A DNA stretch of 12,447 nucleotides from Phycisphaerae bacterium (GCA_021736615.1 JAIPFN010000167.1:1-12447); one strand, 5' to 3'. Positions 1 through 7,586 are shown, counted from the stretch's first letter. The notes: generated by a model not told the origin, from the letters alone. Numbers and translations: made by a program.

Positions 1-2
1 CG

Positions 3-77
3 GCCGATGAAACTTCGTATAAACTCTGCTGCCAGGATGGACCGGTTTTTGACAGTAAGGATATTGACTTTGGATAA
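3..77 (+). CDS. pyrK: Dihydroorotate dehydrogenase electron-transfer subunit PyrK, C-terminal end (partial)
   Basis: Only the last 24 codons are in the window; the gene begins upstream. The frame reads ADETSYKLCCQDG, then PVFDSKDIDFG and a TAA at 75-77. In PyrK the C-terminus carries the last cysteine ligand of the [2Fe-2S] cluster in a C-x-DGPVF context, and the second Cys of LCCQDGPVF fits that exactly. PyrK is the FAD/iron-sulfur subunit that passes electrons from class 1B dihydroorotate dehydrogenase to NAD+. The next gene encodes its partner PyrD and overlaps this one by 8 nt, which strongly supports the call although the fragment is short. An ATG at 7, which opens the longest pyrD frame, lies inside pyrK and is unlikely to be the pyrD start. 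Confidence 0.85.
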   Translation, partial: ADETSYKLCCQDGPVFDSKDIDFG

Positions 78-1002
78 CAAACCAGATATTAGCGTTGATT
101 TTGCCGGACTTAAACTGGCAAACCCTGTAATGACGGCTTCGGGCACCTGCGGGTATGCCGATGAACTGTCGAGCTTTTTTGATGTGTCATCACTGGGCGG
201 ATTTATAACCAAAAGCGTCACACTTGAGCCGCGGCTGGGAAATCCTCCTCCGCGAATAGTCGAGACTAATGCCGGAATGCTTAACGCTATCGGGCTGGCG
301 AATCTCGGCGTCGAACGGTTTATCGCTGAAAAGCTGCCGATCATTGAAAAAATGTCAACAAAAGTATTTGTCAACCTCGCAGGCAGGGAGATCGACGACT
401 ATGTAGCGGTTACCGAACGGCTTGCCGGACGCGATGGGATAAGCGGATTTGAGCTTAATATCAGTTGTCCGAATGTCAAAAAAGGCGGTATCACTATCGG
501 AACCGACCCGGAACAGGTCGAAAAAATCACCAAAAAAGTCAAAAAAGCAGCAGGAAATCTGCCATTAATGGTGAAATTGACCCCGACAGTAACAGATATT
601 TCTGTCACCGCCAAAGCCGCAGTCGAAGGCGGAGCGGACGCACTTAGCCTGATCAACACCTTTACCGCAATGGTTATCGACATCGAAACACGAAAACCGG
701 TGCTCGCCAACAGAACCGGCGGGATTTCCGGCCCGGCGATTAAACCTATTGCCGTTTACCTGGTAAATAAGGTCTATAACGAGGTGACCAAACCGACTGG
801 AATACCCATACTCGGGCTAGGCGGAATAATGACGGCGTCCGATGCCGTAGAATTTATTATCGCAGGCGCTGCCGCTGTCGCTATAGGAACAGCGACCTTC
901 CCGGACCCTATGGCCGCGATGAATATTATCGATGGGATAGAGAAATACTGCCGGAGAAAAGAGATTTCCGAAATTAAAGATTTAGTAGGTTCCTTGCAGT
1001 AA
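70..1002 (+). CDS. pyrD: Dihydroorotate dehydrogenase B (NAD+), catalytic subunit
   Basis: This FMN enzyme oxidises dihydroorotate to orotate in pyrimidine synthesis, working in the cytoplasm with PyrK. From the TTG at 70 it is 310 residues, the usual class 1B length. Seen in order: the N-terminal strand and ANPVMTASGT region (residues about 18-26), the SCPNVKKGG active-site segment with Cys133 as the expected catalytic base, the INTF segment near 195-198, and the FMN/phosphate segments GGISGP (about 217-222) and LGLGGI (about 248-253). The TTG start is preferred because AAGG at 57-60 lies 9 nt upstream and because the in-frame ATGs at 7 and 37 lie within pyrK and would add non-homologous residues. 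The Cys base and the adjoining pyrK exclude the membrane-bound class 2 type. Translational coupling to pyrK is likely from the overlap. Confidence 0.95.
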   Translation: MDNKPDISVDFAGLKLANPVMTASGTCGYADELSSFFDVSSLGGFITKSVTLEPRLGNPPPRIVETNAGMLNAIGLANLGVERFIAEKLPIIEKMSTKVFVNLAGREIDDYVAVTERLAGRDGISGFELNISCPNVKKGGITIGTDPEQVEKITKKVKKAAGNLPLMVKLTPTVTDISVTAKAAVEGGADALSLINTFTAMVIDIETRKPVLANRTGGISGPAIKPIAVYLVNKVYNEVTKPTGIPILGLGGIMTASDAVEFIIAGAAAVAIGTATFPDPMAAMNIIDGIEKYCRRKEISEIKDLVGSLQ

Positions 1003-1022
1003 GAACGCTGATGTGTTACAAT
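994..1022 (+). promoter_or_regulatory. Candidate sigma70-type promoter before the 99-residue gene
   Basis: TTGCAG (994-999) and TACAAT (1017-1022) are separated by 17 nt. The -35 matches the consensus only in TTG; the -10 matches five of six. The -35 lies in the last codons of pyrD. Transcription would start near 1029, about 30 nt before the ATG at 1060. It is a pattern match only, and the genes may simply be read through from pyrD. Confidence 0.35.
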
Positions 1023-1059
1023 ATATGATGAATGTAATATTTGATTAGCCGGACGCAAT

Positions 1060-1359
1060 ATGGATGTACTGAAACTTCTATTTGAATATTTTCCTACCGC
1101 GGTTTTTACCGGTAAAGCACTGGTCTTTATCAGCGAGGACTGGCGGGTTGAGCTTACCGAGCACAAAAATGCTGATTTTTCGCAACTTACAAGCCATCTT
1201 CCGCTCGTTCGGGTGAAAATATTCAAAAAAGCACTAAACGGAGAGTTTGTAACCGGTCATTATGAGGATTTTCAACTGGATTCTCTCAGCGAACTTGCCG
1301 GGCAGCTCGAAAAGTACATACAATTCGCAATCGGGACAAATATAAGAGAAAACGCCTGA
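1060..1359 (+). CDS. Hypothetical protein, 99 residues
   Basis: I do not recognise this protein. It begins MDVLKLLFEYFPTAVFTGKA and has no signal peptide or clear membrane segment; the N-terminal 20 residues are hydrophobic but broken by charged residues and proline. The middle alternates short beta-like stretches (ALVFISEDWRVEL, LVRVKIFKKA) and the C-terminus looks helical (SLSELAGQLEKYIQFA), suggesting a small alpha/beta cytoplasmic protein. Codon choice resembles the neighbours, and no other long frame competes over its length, which supports real coding. No good Shine-Dalgarno site precedes the ATG. It lies 57 nt after pyrD and 99 nt before the DUF167 gene, so it may belong to a loose transcription unit with either. 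No function is proposed. Confidence 0.6.
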   Translation: MDVLKLLFEYFPTAVFTGKALVFISEDWRVELTEHKNADFSQLTSHLPLVRVKIFKKALNGEFVTGHYEDFQLDSLSELAGQLEKYIQFAIGTNIRENA

Positions 1360-1458
1360 TCAGGCCAGTCCTGAAACGGATAAGGGAATCCTAAATCAAG
1401 CTTTGATAATGAGATCAAATGACAATTTCACATATATCCTAATTTGTAAGCTTATTTA

Positions 1459-1752
1459 ATGGATTATTTTTTTCTAAATCAAACTGAACAAGGTGTCGAA
1501 ATACGCGTTAAAGTAGTACCCGGATCGAGCAAGACCCAGATAAGGGGTACTCTTGGCGAGATGCTGAAAATTAAGGTCGCCGCTCCGCCTGAAAAGGGAA
1601 AGGCCAACCAGTCTCTTATCGCATTTATGGCAAAATTGCTGGGATTGAAAAAAAACGACATCGAAATAATTTCCGGCAAAACGAATCCTGTTAAAGTCCT
1701 GAGAATTTCAGGAGCCGATCCAACGGCCATCTTGTCGAAGATAAATCTTTGA
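1459..1752 (+). CDS. DUF167/YggU family protein
   Basis: A 97-residue protein of the DUF167 (YggU) family, small conserved alpha/beta proteins of unknown biochemical role. The hallmark segments are all present: the strand VEIRVKVVPGSSKTQI (about 13-28), LKIKVAAPPEKGKANQSL (about 36-53), which is the family signature, and the closing IEIISGKTNPVKVLRI (about 68-83). The length is normal for the family. The ATG is the first possible start and no clear ribosome binding site precedes it. In many bacteria the gene sits near yggT or pyrroline reductase genes; neither is seen here, so the context gives no functional hint. Family assignment is firm; the role is not known. Confidence 0.9.
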   Translation: MDYFFLNQTEQGVEIRVKVVPGSSKTQIRGTLGEMLKIKVAAPPEKGKANQSLIAFMAKLLGLKKNDIEIISGKTNPVKVLRISGADPTAILSKINL

Positions 1753-1840
1753 CAGGATTGAACAGGTGAGAAGTAGAACAGATGAGCAGGTGACAATGTT
1801 TTGCCTTTGGCGAGGCTGTATTATTTCCGGGAATAACTGT

Positions 1841-3523
1841 ATGAAAAAACGTATTGTAACATTATTGATCGCCGCAATGCTGCTGCCGTGCGTAAGCCAG
1901 GCATACTACGAGCTAGCCAATGTGCGTAAACGCGGGCTGCACAAAAACTCTATCGAATCTGTCCTTCGTCTAAAGGACGACCAGATCGACATCGCCACGG
2001 CCGCGCTGCTGCTTTCGCGTGACTGGGGCACGAATAAGAGTCTGCAAATGTATCGGCGCAAGATCGACCAGATGGCACAGGTAATACTCGGTCGACTCGA
2101 CGAGGGAAACATCCCAATCGATCAACACTCAATACCGGTCATCAACGACTACCTGTTCAAAGAGCTCGGGTTTAAATCGGTGGAAACGGCAGACGACCCG
2201 GAGGATCTTTTCCTGCATATCGTGATCGACAAGAGACGCGGATACTGCTTGAGCCTTTCTATACTGTACCTTTCTATCGCCGAGCGTATCGGTCTGCCGA
2301 TTTACGGCGTCGTAGTGCCGGGGCATTTTTTTGTCAGGTATGACGACGGTGAGCACCGATTCAATATAGAAACGACCAGTCTTGGACGCACCGCCAAAGA
2401 CGATCACTATATTAAAAAGTTCAAGTGCCCCACCGATAAAAAAAGTATCTATCTGAAAAACCTCACCACCGCCCAGTCGCTTGGCTGTTTCTTTAACAAC
2501 CTTGGCAACAGCTATAGCATCGTCAACGAGACGGATTACGCGCTGATCGAGTTGGAACGAGCTGTCATGATCACGCCGGACCTTGCCGAGGCCCGAACGA
2601 ACCTAGGCAATATCTATCTGGCTAAAGGTTTCGCCGACGAGGCAATCGAGCAGTACAAATATGCCCTGTACATTTTACCGAACGACTTTAAGGCCCGAAA
2701 CAACCTGGCAAACGCATATAACCGTCAGGGGCTTACAGATGCGGCTATCAAAGAATACCTGGCCGCAATAAAGCTGAAACCGGACTTCGCCGACGCGCAC
2801 AGAAATATCGCTACGGCCTATATCAATTCGGGCAGTTACAGCAAGGCTATCAGTTCGCTTGAAAAAGCCGCAGAACTCGACCCGGGCGACAGCAGGACAT
2901 TCCATTTGCTCGGAGACACATACACGCGGAAGAAAGACTTTAGCAAAGCGATCACAAATTACAAAAAATCACTTGCGATCAACGCTTCGTCACCTGCGGT
3001 GAGTACCAATCTTGCTTTCGCATACCTGGGCACCGACAAACCTAAAGAAGCGGCTGCGATGTTCCAGTATGCTATCAAGCTCGACCCGTTGTACACGAAC
3101 GCTTATTTCGGCCTGGCAAACTCGTATAAAAAACTCGGCTTTACGGACGAAGAGATCGAAACTTATAACCAACTCATCGAGATCGACCCGAAACAGATCG
3201 CAGCACTTCAAAACCTCGGCAATGCCTACATCGAGAAAAAGGCCTATGAAAAGGCAATCGAATATTATTCGCTTGCACTACGGCTTGATCCGGGTAATGG
3301 CGACATCCACCACAACCTGGCGATCGCTTACCTTAACCTGCAACTCTATGCCGAAAGTGCCGCCGAATATACACTGGCAATCGAGATTAACCCGGCAAAC
3401 GCTTCGGCTTACAACGGTTTAGCTATCTGCTGCTACATGCTCAAAGACTTTGAAGCATCAAAAAGTAATGCACAAATAGCCAAAAAACTCGGCTTTACTG
3501 TAGACAAAAAACTTCTTAAATAA
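1841..3523 (+). CDS. Secreted SirB1/transglutaminase-like protein with ten TPR repeats
   Basis: From the ATG at 1841 the product is 560 residues and opens with a signal peptide: MKKRI, a hydrophobic core, then SQA before YY at about residue 21. The frame stays open upstream to an ATG at 1766, but that start would bury the signal peptide behind 25 odd residues. Residues about 25-190 form a transglutaminase-like fold of the SirB1 type: GYCLSLS with candidate nucleophile Cys136, PGHFFVRY with His162, and NIET (175-178), where the third catalytic residue would lie. From about 214 to the end there are ten TPR units of the form NLGNAY...AI..Y..AL.LDP; repeats two to ten run at an exact 34-residue period from 249. 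TPRs bind other proteins, so this is probably a periplasmic or surface scaffold carrying a peptidase/transglutaminase-like head. Whether the head is active is not known. Confidence 0.88.
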   Translation: MKKRIVTLLIAAMLLPCVSQAYYELANVRKRGLHKNSIESVLRLKDDQIDIATAALLLSRDWGTNKSLQMYRRKIDQMAQVILGRLDEGNIPIDQHSIPVINDYLFKELGFKSVETADDPEDLFLHIVIDKRRGYCLSLSILYLSIAERIGLPIYGVVVPGHFFVRYDDGEHRFNIETTSLGRTAKDDHYIKKFKCPTDKKSIYLKNLTTAQSLGCFFNNLGNSYSIVNETDYALIELERAVMITPDLAEARTNLGNIYLAKGFADEAIEQYKYALYILPNDFKARNNLANAYNRQGLTDAAIKEYLAAIKLKPDFADAHRNIATAYINSGSYSKAISSLEKAAELDPGDSRTFHLLGDTYTRKKDFSKAITNYKKSLAINASSPAVSTNLAFAYLGTDKPKEAAAMFQYAIKLDPLYTNAYFGLANSYKKLGFTDEEIETYNQLIEIDPKQIAALQNLGNAYIEKKAYEKAIEYYSLALRLDPGNGDIHHNLAIAYLNLQLYAESAAEYTLAIEINPANASAYNGLAICCYMLKDFEASKSNAQIAKKLGFTVDKKLLK

Positions 3524-3551
3524 TATCGAATTTCATTAAAAGAGATCAAAA

Positions 3552-4385
3552 ATGAAAAAGAAAAGCCTGCTCAAAAAGATCGTATATGTAATCCTTGCCC
3601 TAATCCTGGCCATACCGGTTTTGATTTCCGTATTCGGCGGCAAGGCCCTAAAAGCCGGAATAGAAACAGCGGCATCGAAAACACTTAAAGTCAACGTCAC
3701 TGTCGAAGACGTTTCGCTTTCGATACTGAAAGGCTCGGTGGAACTGGAAAACCTTATCATCCCAAACCTCGAAGGGTACGAAAACCCTAACCTGCTCGAA
3801 GCTGGTAAAGCCAAGGTCGATGTGGGGTTAAAGTCACTGATGAGCGACACTGTCGAGATCGACGATATGATCTTTAATGACATTACAGTTGTCATAGAGC
3901 AAAAGGGACTTACAAATAACCTGAAGGAACTTCTTAAATCTCTGCCGAAGCCGGACGAGAAACCAGACGACAAAACTGACGACAAAGAAAAGGCCGAAAA
4001 AAACCTCCTGATCAAAAACCTCGAGATGAATAACATTACCGTCAAGATTAAACTTATCCCCCTTCCCGGAAAGGCCGATACTATCCCGCTAAAACTTGCC
4101 CCGATCAAAATGACCGACCTGGGCACCGATAATAAAATGTCAGTCGCTGCACTTACGGCAAAGATATTAGGCGCTATCGCGATGGGTGTCGCAGAACAGG
4201 GAGTCGGTATTATCCCCGACGAGATCATCGGACCTATCAAGGGGGTTCTGGGGGCCGGCTCGGATGCGATTATCGAGGGAGGCAAAGAAGTCATCAAGGG
4301 CGCAGGTGAAGTTCTCAAGGGCGCAGGAGACGCCGGAAAAGACATTTCTGATGGGATCAAGGGACTCTTTAAAAAGAAAGACTAG
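3552..4385 (+). CDS. Small AsmA-like membrane-anchored protein
   Basis: 277 residues. A lysine-rich start (MKKKSLLKK) is followed by one membrane helix at about 10-28, placing the rest outside the cytoplasm. Residues 40-125 resemble the N-terminal part of AsmA/DUF748-like proteins: VNVTVEDVSLSILKGSVELE, then NLIIPN, DVGLKSL, and VEIDDMIFNDITVVIE with the following NNLKELLKSL. A short charged linker rich in Asp, Lys and Pro lies at 131-150, followed by another beta-rich stretch (NLEMNNITVKIKLIP). The last 50 residues are unusual: Gly/Ala-rich amphipathic segments such as EVIKGAGEVLKGAGDAGKDI, with a 21-nt internal DNA repeat (13 identical bases at 4294-4306 and 4315-4327). AsmA-like proteins are linked to outer-membrane lipid transport and assembly, which suits the LPS genes downstream. 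It lies 28 nt after the TPR gene, so they are probably co-transcribed. Confidence 0.72.
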   Translation: MKKKSLLKKIVYVILALILAIPVLISVFGGKALKAGIETAASKTLKVNVTVEDVSLSILKGSVELENLIIPNLEGYENPNLLEAGKAKVDVGLKSLMSDTVEIDDMIFNDITVVIEQKGLTNNLKELLKSLPKPDEKPDDKTDDKEKAEKNLLIKNLEMNNITVKIKLIPLPGKADTIPLKLAPIKMTDLGTDNKMSVAALTAKILGAIAMGVAEQGVGIIPDEIIGPIKGVLGAGSDAIIEGGKEVIKGAGEVLKGAGDAGKDISDGIKGLFKKKD

Positions 4386-4389
4386 CTGC

Positions 4390-4413
4390 CAAACTGGACG
4401 CTTGGCTAGTTTG
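4390..4413 (+). other. Inverted repeat between the AsmA-like and GT9 genes
   Basis: CAAACT (4390-4395) and AGTTTG (4408-4413) can pair around a 12-nt loop. An alternative pairing joins GCCAA and TTGGC at the same site. No run of T follows, so it is not a typical intrinsic terminator. The rest of this 93-nt gap shows nothing clear. Confidence 0.25.
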
Positions 4414-4478
4414 AAATTACGGGTTACGAATTGAAGATTCGGCCTTTTGGACGATGCAGTTTTCAATAATAATACTCT

Positions 4479-5537
4479 ATGAAAAACGATACCATTGAGT
4501 TTACCGAAGACAATGCTCCGCCTCCCTGCTGTGAAGAAGGCAAACGCGGAGTGATCGTCAATCCCGGCGCATTGGGCGACTCCATACTCATTCTGCCGCT
4601 TGCCGAATACATGATAAAAACCCTCGGCCTGTCTTCAGTCGACATCATAGGCAAAACCGACTATGTAGACTTTTGCCCGGGACGCAGTTGCATACGAAAT
4701 GTCCGTGCGATCGATTCAATACAGTTCCATCGCTTCTTTGTCGACGAGAAGGATTTTTCTATCGAAGAAAAGGATCCTCTGGTTTCGGCTTTTGCCGGTT
4801 ACGATTGGATCGTAAGCTTTCTGGGCGAGGCAGAGACCGACTTCGAGAAAAACCTTATCTTTACGATCTACTCGACTCAGTCAGCCGAAATTTCGATCCT
4901 GCCGATTTTCGCTCCTGACGGCAGCGACTGCCACATCGCCGATTTCTATATCAAAAAATTCATACACGAAAATGATTTCGAACCAGTCGAATACAAATTC
5001 AACCACCAGGGAACTTTGATAAACCCGGTAAATACAGACCTGCAGTGGGGACGGCAGTTACTTGCGTGGGTGGGGATAAACCCCAACGCGAAAACTGTTA
5101 TCATCCAACCCGGCAGCGGCGGCAGGCACAAATGCTGGTACCTGGACAACTATTGCAAGATTGCCGCTGACCTTAAAGACAACGGTTATCAAGTTCTGTT
5201 TCTGCTTGGCCCTGCCGAACAGGAAAGATTCACCGATTCACAGAAACAAAAACTGAGCAACGCCGGCAAAATCATTTTTTCGCTGAATATCAAGCAGGTC
5301 ATGCAGTTGTTGTCGGCGGCGAGGGGATATATCGGAAACGACAGCGGAGTAACCCACCTGGCAGGCGCTGCCGGAACAAAGACTGTCGCTGTGTTCGGAC
5401 CGACCGCCCCGAATGTCTACAAGCCGATAGGCCCGAATGTCGTCGCCGTAACCGCAGAATCTGCAAGTTTTAGCGAATATTGCGAAAATTCGCAAATTCT
5501 CGTGAAAGATGCTATTTACTCACTTCTAAACGATTGA
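4479..5537 (+). CDS. Glycosyltransferase family 9 (heptosyltransferase-like)
   Basis: 352 residues, the usual size for ADP-heptose:LPS heptosyltransferases. The N-terminal Rossmann domain opens with VIVNPGALGDSILILP (25-40), the GT9 acceptor-side signature. The C-terminal domain has IIQPGSGGRHKCWYL (208-222), whose Pro-Gly-Ser-Gly and Lys-x-Trp positions belong to the nucleotide-sugar site, VLFLLGPAE (239-247), GNDSGVTHLAGAAGT (286-300), which is the strongest family motif, and VAVFGPT (303-309). The protein probably adds a heptose or similar sugar to the LPS core at the inner face of the cytoplasmic membrane; the sugar cannot be told from the sequence. About 20 residues, including PPPCCEEGK, precede the first strand, slightly longer than usual. 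No Shine-Dalgarno site is evident. The lipid A operon follows. Confidence 0.9.
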   Translation: MKNDTIEFTEDNAPPPCCEEGKRGVIVNPGALGDSILILPLAEYMIKTLGLSSVDIIGKTDYVDFCPGRSCIRNVRAIDSIQFHRFFVDEKDFSIEEKDPLVSAFAGYDWIVSFLGEAETDFEKNLIFTIYSTQSAEISILPIFAPDGSDCHIADFYIKKFIHENDFEPVEYKFNHQGTLINPVNTDLQWGRQLLAWVGINPNAKTVIIQPGSGGRHKCWYLDNYCKIAADLKDNGYQVLFLLGPAEQERFTDSQKQKLSNAGKIIFSLNIKQVMQLLSAARGYIGNDSGVTHLAGAAGTKTVAVFGPTAPNVYKPIGPNVVAVTAESASFSEYCENSQILVKDAIYSLLND

Positions 5538-5562
5538 CCTATATGGATTTATAATTTATAAT
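5534..5562 (+). promoter_or_regulatory. Near-consensus sigma70-type promoter of the lpxD operon
   Basis: TTGACC at 5534-5539 and TATAAT at 5557-5562 are separated by exactly 17 nt. Eleven of twelve positions match the sigma70 consensus, the best match I found. The -35 box overlaps the stop codon of the GT9 gene (TGA at 5535-5537). Transcription would begin near 5569, giving a leader of about 140 nt to lpxD. The surrounding AT-rich stretch makes a chance TATAAT more likely than usual, but the paired spacing is persuasive. Confidence 0.6.
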
Positions 5563-5568
5563 TGATTA

Positions 5569-5708
5569 TTTATAAATTAGGATTCGCGTTTCCGTCTTTG
5601 CTCGGCTACCATAAAAAAACGTCAGCGATGCTATTTTATCGGCATGGGCACAGCCGATCCGGTAATTTCAAGACACTTTGCACAATTTAAGATTCAAAGG
5701 AATGTTCC
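5569..5708 (+). promoter_or_regulatory. lpxD leader region with possible hairpins
   Basis: No gene is seen here. ATCGGC (5638-5643) and GCCGAT (5653-5658) form a perfect 6-bp stem with a 9-nt loop. Just upstream, ATAAAA (5611-5616) could pair with TTTTAT (5634-5639), which competes with the first stem for two bases. AAAGGA at 5696-5701 is a good ribosome binding site 7 nt before the lpxD ATG. It matches no riboswitch class I know. Confidence 0.3.
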
Positions 5709-6740
5709 ATGAGGTCACAAACATTACAACAATTAGCCGACCACGTGTCGGGCAAAGTCATCGGAGACCCGAATGTCGTTATCGAATCTGTGTCGACGCT
5801 GCAAACGGCGGGCCCTGGCCAGATCACTTTTCTAAGTAACGTTAAATATATAAACGATGTGAAAGACACCGGCGCCAGCGCCGTGATCGTAGAACAGAAG
5901 TCGGAAGTAGAGATCAACCAGATCGTCGCAAAAGATCCGTACTATGCCCTGCAACAGATCGTAGTCCTTATCCACGGATTCCGGGCCAACAAACCGGTCG
6001 GCATTAGCGATAAGGCAAACATCGACGAAACGGCGGTCCTTGGCGATGGCTGTAACGTTTGTGATTTTGTAACGATCTCCGAAAATGTAAAGATCGGCAA
6101 AAACTGCTACTTCTACCCGGGCGTATTCATCGGCCCGGATACGACAATCGGCGACAATTGCGTATTCTATCCAAACGCGGTAGTATTCGAAAACTGTGTT
6201 ATCGGCGACCGCGTGATCGTCCAGTCAAACGCTTCAGTCGGCGAAGACGGATTCGGTTTCTCTACACATAACGGCGAGCACTACAAAATCCCGCAAATCG
6301 GAAGAGTGATACTTGAAGACGACGTGGAAATCGGCGCAAGTGCAGGCATCGAAAGGGGAACACTCGACGATACGGTAATCGGCAAAGGAACGAAGATAGG
6401 CGACCAGGTAGCGATTGGCCACGGCACAACGGTCGGGCCGCACTGCTTGCTCGTCGCACAGGTTGGTATTTCCGGATCGACCAAGATCGGGCACCACTGC
6501 GTATTCGGTGGACAGGTAGGTGTCGCCGGACACATTAAGATCGGCGATATGGTGCGCGTCGGAGCACAAGCCGGAGTCGCCGGCAACCTGGAAGGCGGAA
6601 AAACCTACTTAGGCTCGCCGGCTATCGAAGCGGGAAAAGCAAAACGCTCGGTAGTTCTGGTGCCGTTTTTGCCCGAGATGAAAAAACGCATCAAGACACT
6701 GGAAAAGAAACTGGAAAAACTTTCAGCGGACAAATCGTAA
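5709..6740 (+). CDS. lpxD: UDP-3-O-acylglucosamine N-acyltransferase LpxD
   Basis: 343 residues, the normal LpxD length. The enzyme transfers a hydroxyacyl chain from acyl carrier protein to the 2-amino group of UDP-3-O-acylglucosamine, the third step of lipid A synthesis, in the cytoplasm. The N-terminal uridine-binding domain covers about 1-100 (MRSQTLQQLADHVSGKVIGD, later ITFLSN). Left-handed beta-helix hexapeptide repeats run from about 105 to 295 (IGKNCYFYPGVFIG, IGDNCVFYPNAVV and so on), including the family segment GEDGFGF (178-184). The catalytic histidine is expected at His238 in AIGHGT, aligned with the AHN segment of E. coli LpxD. The C-terminus (322-340) is a lysine-rich helix with coiled-coil character, as expected for the trimer. 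It is the first gene of a tight operon: lpxI starts 3 nt after its stop. lpxA, fabZ and lpxC are not adjacent. Confidence 0.96.
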   Translation: MRSQTLQQLADHVSGKVIGDPNVVIESVSTLQTAGPGQITFLSNVKYINDVKDTGASAVIVEQKSEVEINQIVAKDPYYALQQIVVLIHGFRANKPVGISDKANIDETAVLGDGCNVCDFVTISENVKIGKNCYFYPGVFIGPDTTIGDNCVFYPNAVVFENCVIGDRVIVQSNASVGEDGFGFSTHNGEHYKIPQIGRVILEDDVEIGASAGIERGTLDDTVIGKGTKIGDQVAIGHGTTVGPHCLLVAQVGISGSTKIGHHCVFGGQVGVAGHIKIGDMVRVGAQAGVAGNLEGGKTYLGSPAIEAGKAKRSVVLVPFLPEMKKRIKTLEKKLEKLSADKS

Positions 6741-6743
6741 CCT

Positions 6744-7580
6744 ATGAGCAGCCCACAAACAATCGGATTGATCGCCGGCCAGGGAAGATTGCCTTTCATG
6801 ATCGCCAGCGGTGCAAAGAAGGCCGGCAAAAAAGTCGTCTGCGTAGGGCTTGACGGCAGCGTCGACCCTGCACTGGCCGGACTGGTCGACGTGTTTTTTA
6901 CCGGTGCCGTCGCACGCCCGGGGGGCTGGATGCGAAAACTTCGCAAGCACGACGTAACCACCACGATAATGGTAGGTGCGGTCGCAAAGACCCGGCTGTT
7001 CGATCCGTTTAAGATCATAAAAAACCTGCCCGACTGGAGAGCGATACGCATCTGGTACTGGCGGCTGAGAAAACTGGACAAACGAAACGACACAGTTCTA
7101 AACGCTATCGCCGAAGAACTGGCAAGCGGAAATATAATCCTGGAGGATTCTACAATGTATTGCAAGGAACATCTGGCAACGGAAGGTGTAATGACGAAAT
7201 GCCGGCCGCCCGCTTCGGTGGCCGAAGATATTGAGTTCGGCTGGGACATCGTCAAAAAGATCGGCGAGCTTGACATCGGCCAGGCCGTCGTCGTCAAGGA
7301 AAAAGAGGTCATCGCCGTCGAAGCCATCGAAGGGACAGCGCGAATGCTCGAACGTGCCGCCGGCCTCTGCAAAAAAGGCGGGTGGACGCTTATAAAGACC
7401 GCCAAGCCGGACCAGGACATGCGTTTCGACGTGCCGTGTATAGGGGCAGACACCATAAGGAGTCTCGCCGAAAACGGTGGTAAGTGCATCGTCGTCGAAA
7501 AAGGAAAAACAATAATTCTGGACAAACCGCAGACACTCGAACTAGCCGACAGACTAAACATACCAATTGTCGGACATTGA
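6744..7580 (+). CDS. lpxI: UDP-2,3-diacylglucosamine pyrophosphatase LpxI
   Basis: 278 residues, the usual length of LpxI (formerly DUF1009). It hydrolyses UDP-2,3-diacylglucosamine to lipid X and UMP, replacing LpxH in lineages such as alphaproteobacteria and planctomycetes. The N-terminal domain begins IGLIAGQGRLPFMIASGAKK (7-26) and includes VGAVAKTRLFDPF (77-89). The C-terminal domain has the conserved runs AVVVKEKEVIAVEAIEGT (181-198) and KPDQDMRFDVPCIGADTI (221-238); Asp229 in RFDVPCIG is a good candidate for the essential aspartate of characterised LpxI. The gene starts 3 nt after lpxD and ends 6 nt before the kinase gene, so translational coupling is likely. A long open frame on the opposite strand is its shadow. 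Confidence is high because both domains match throughout. Confidence 0.95.
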   Translation: MSSPQTIGLIAGQGRLPFMIASGAKKAGKKVVCVGLDGSVDPALAGLVDVFFTGAVARPGGWMRKLRKHDVTTTIMVGAVAKTRLFDPFKIIKNLPDWRAIRIWYWRLRKLDKRNDTVLNAIAEELASGNIILEDSTMYCKEHLATEGVMTKCRPPASVAEDIEFGWDIVKKIGELDIGQAVVVKEKEVIAVEAIEGTARMLERAAGLCKKGGWTLIKTAKPDQDMRFDVPCIGADTIRSLAENGGKCIVVEKGKTIILDKPQTLELADRLNIPIVGH

Positions 7581-7586
7581 TCATAT

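Noticed and set aside
3012..3422. A 136-codon plus-strand frame within the TPR gene
   Set aside because: It is a second reading frame of the TPR repeats; its Ser/Arg/Thr-rich product has no TPR or other domain, and the main frame shows perfect repeat periodicity.
3536..4360. A 274-codon minus-strand frame opposite the AsmA-like gene
   Set aside because: Low-complexity Ser/Phe/Pro-rich product mirroring the Lys/Asp/Gly-rich codons of the forward gene. The forward frame has a membrane anchor and family-like segments.
4447..4475. Promoter TTGGAC-N17-TAATAC before the GT9 gene
   Set aside because: The -10 matches poorly and the transcript would begin at or after the ATG at 4479.
5569..5708. A c-di-GMP (GEMM) riboswitch in the lpxD leader
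   Set aside because: The conserved core segments of that class are absent; only generic hairpins are seen.
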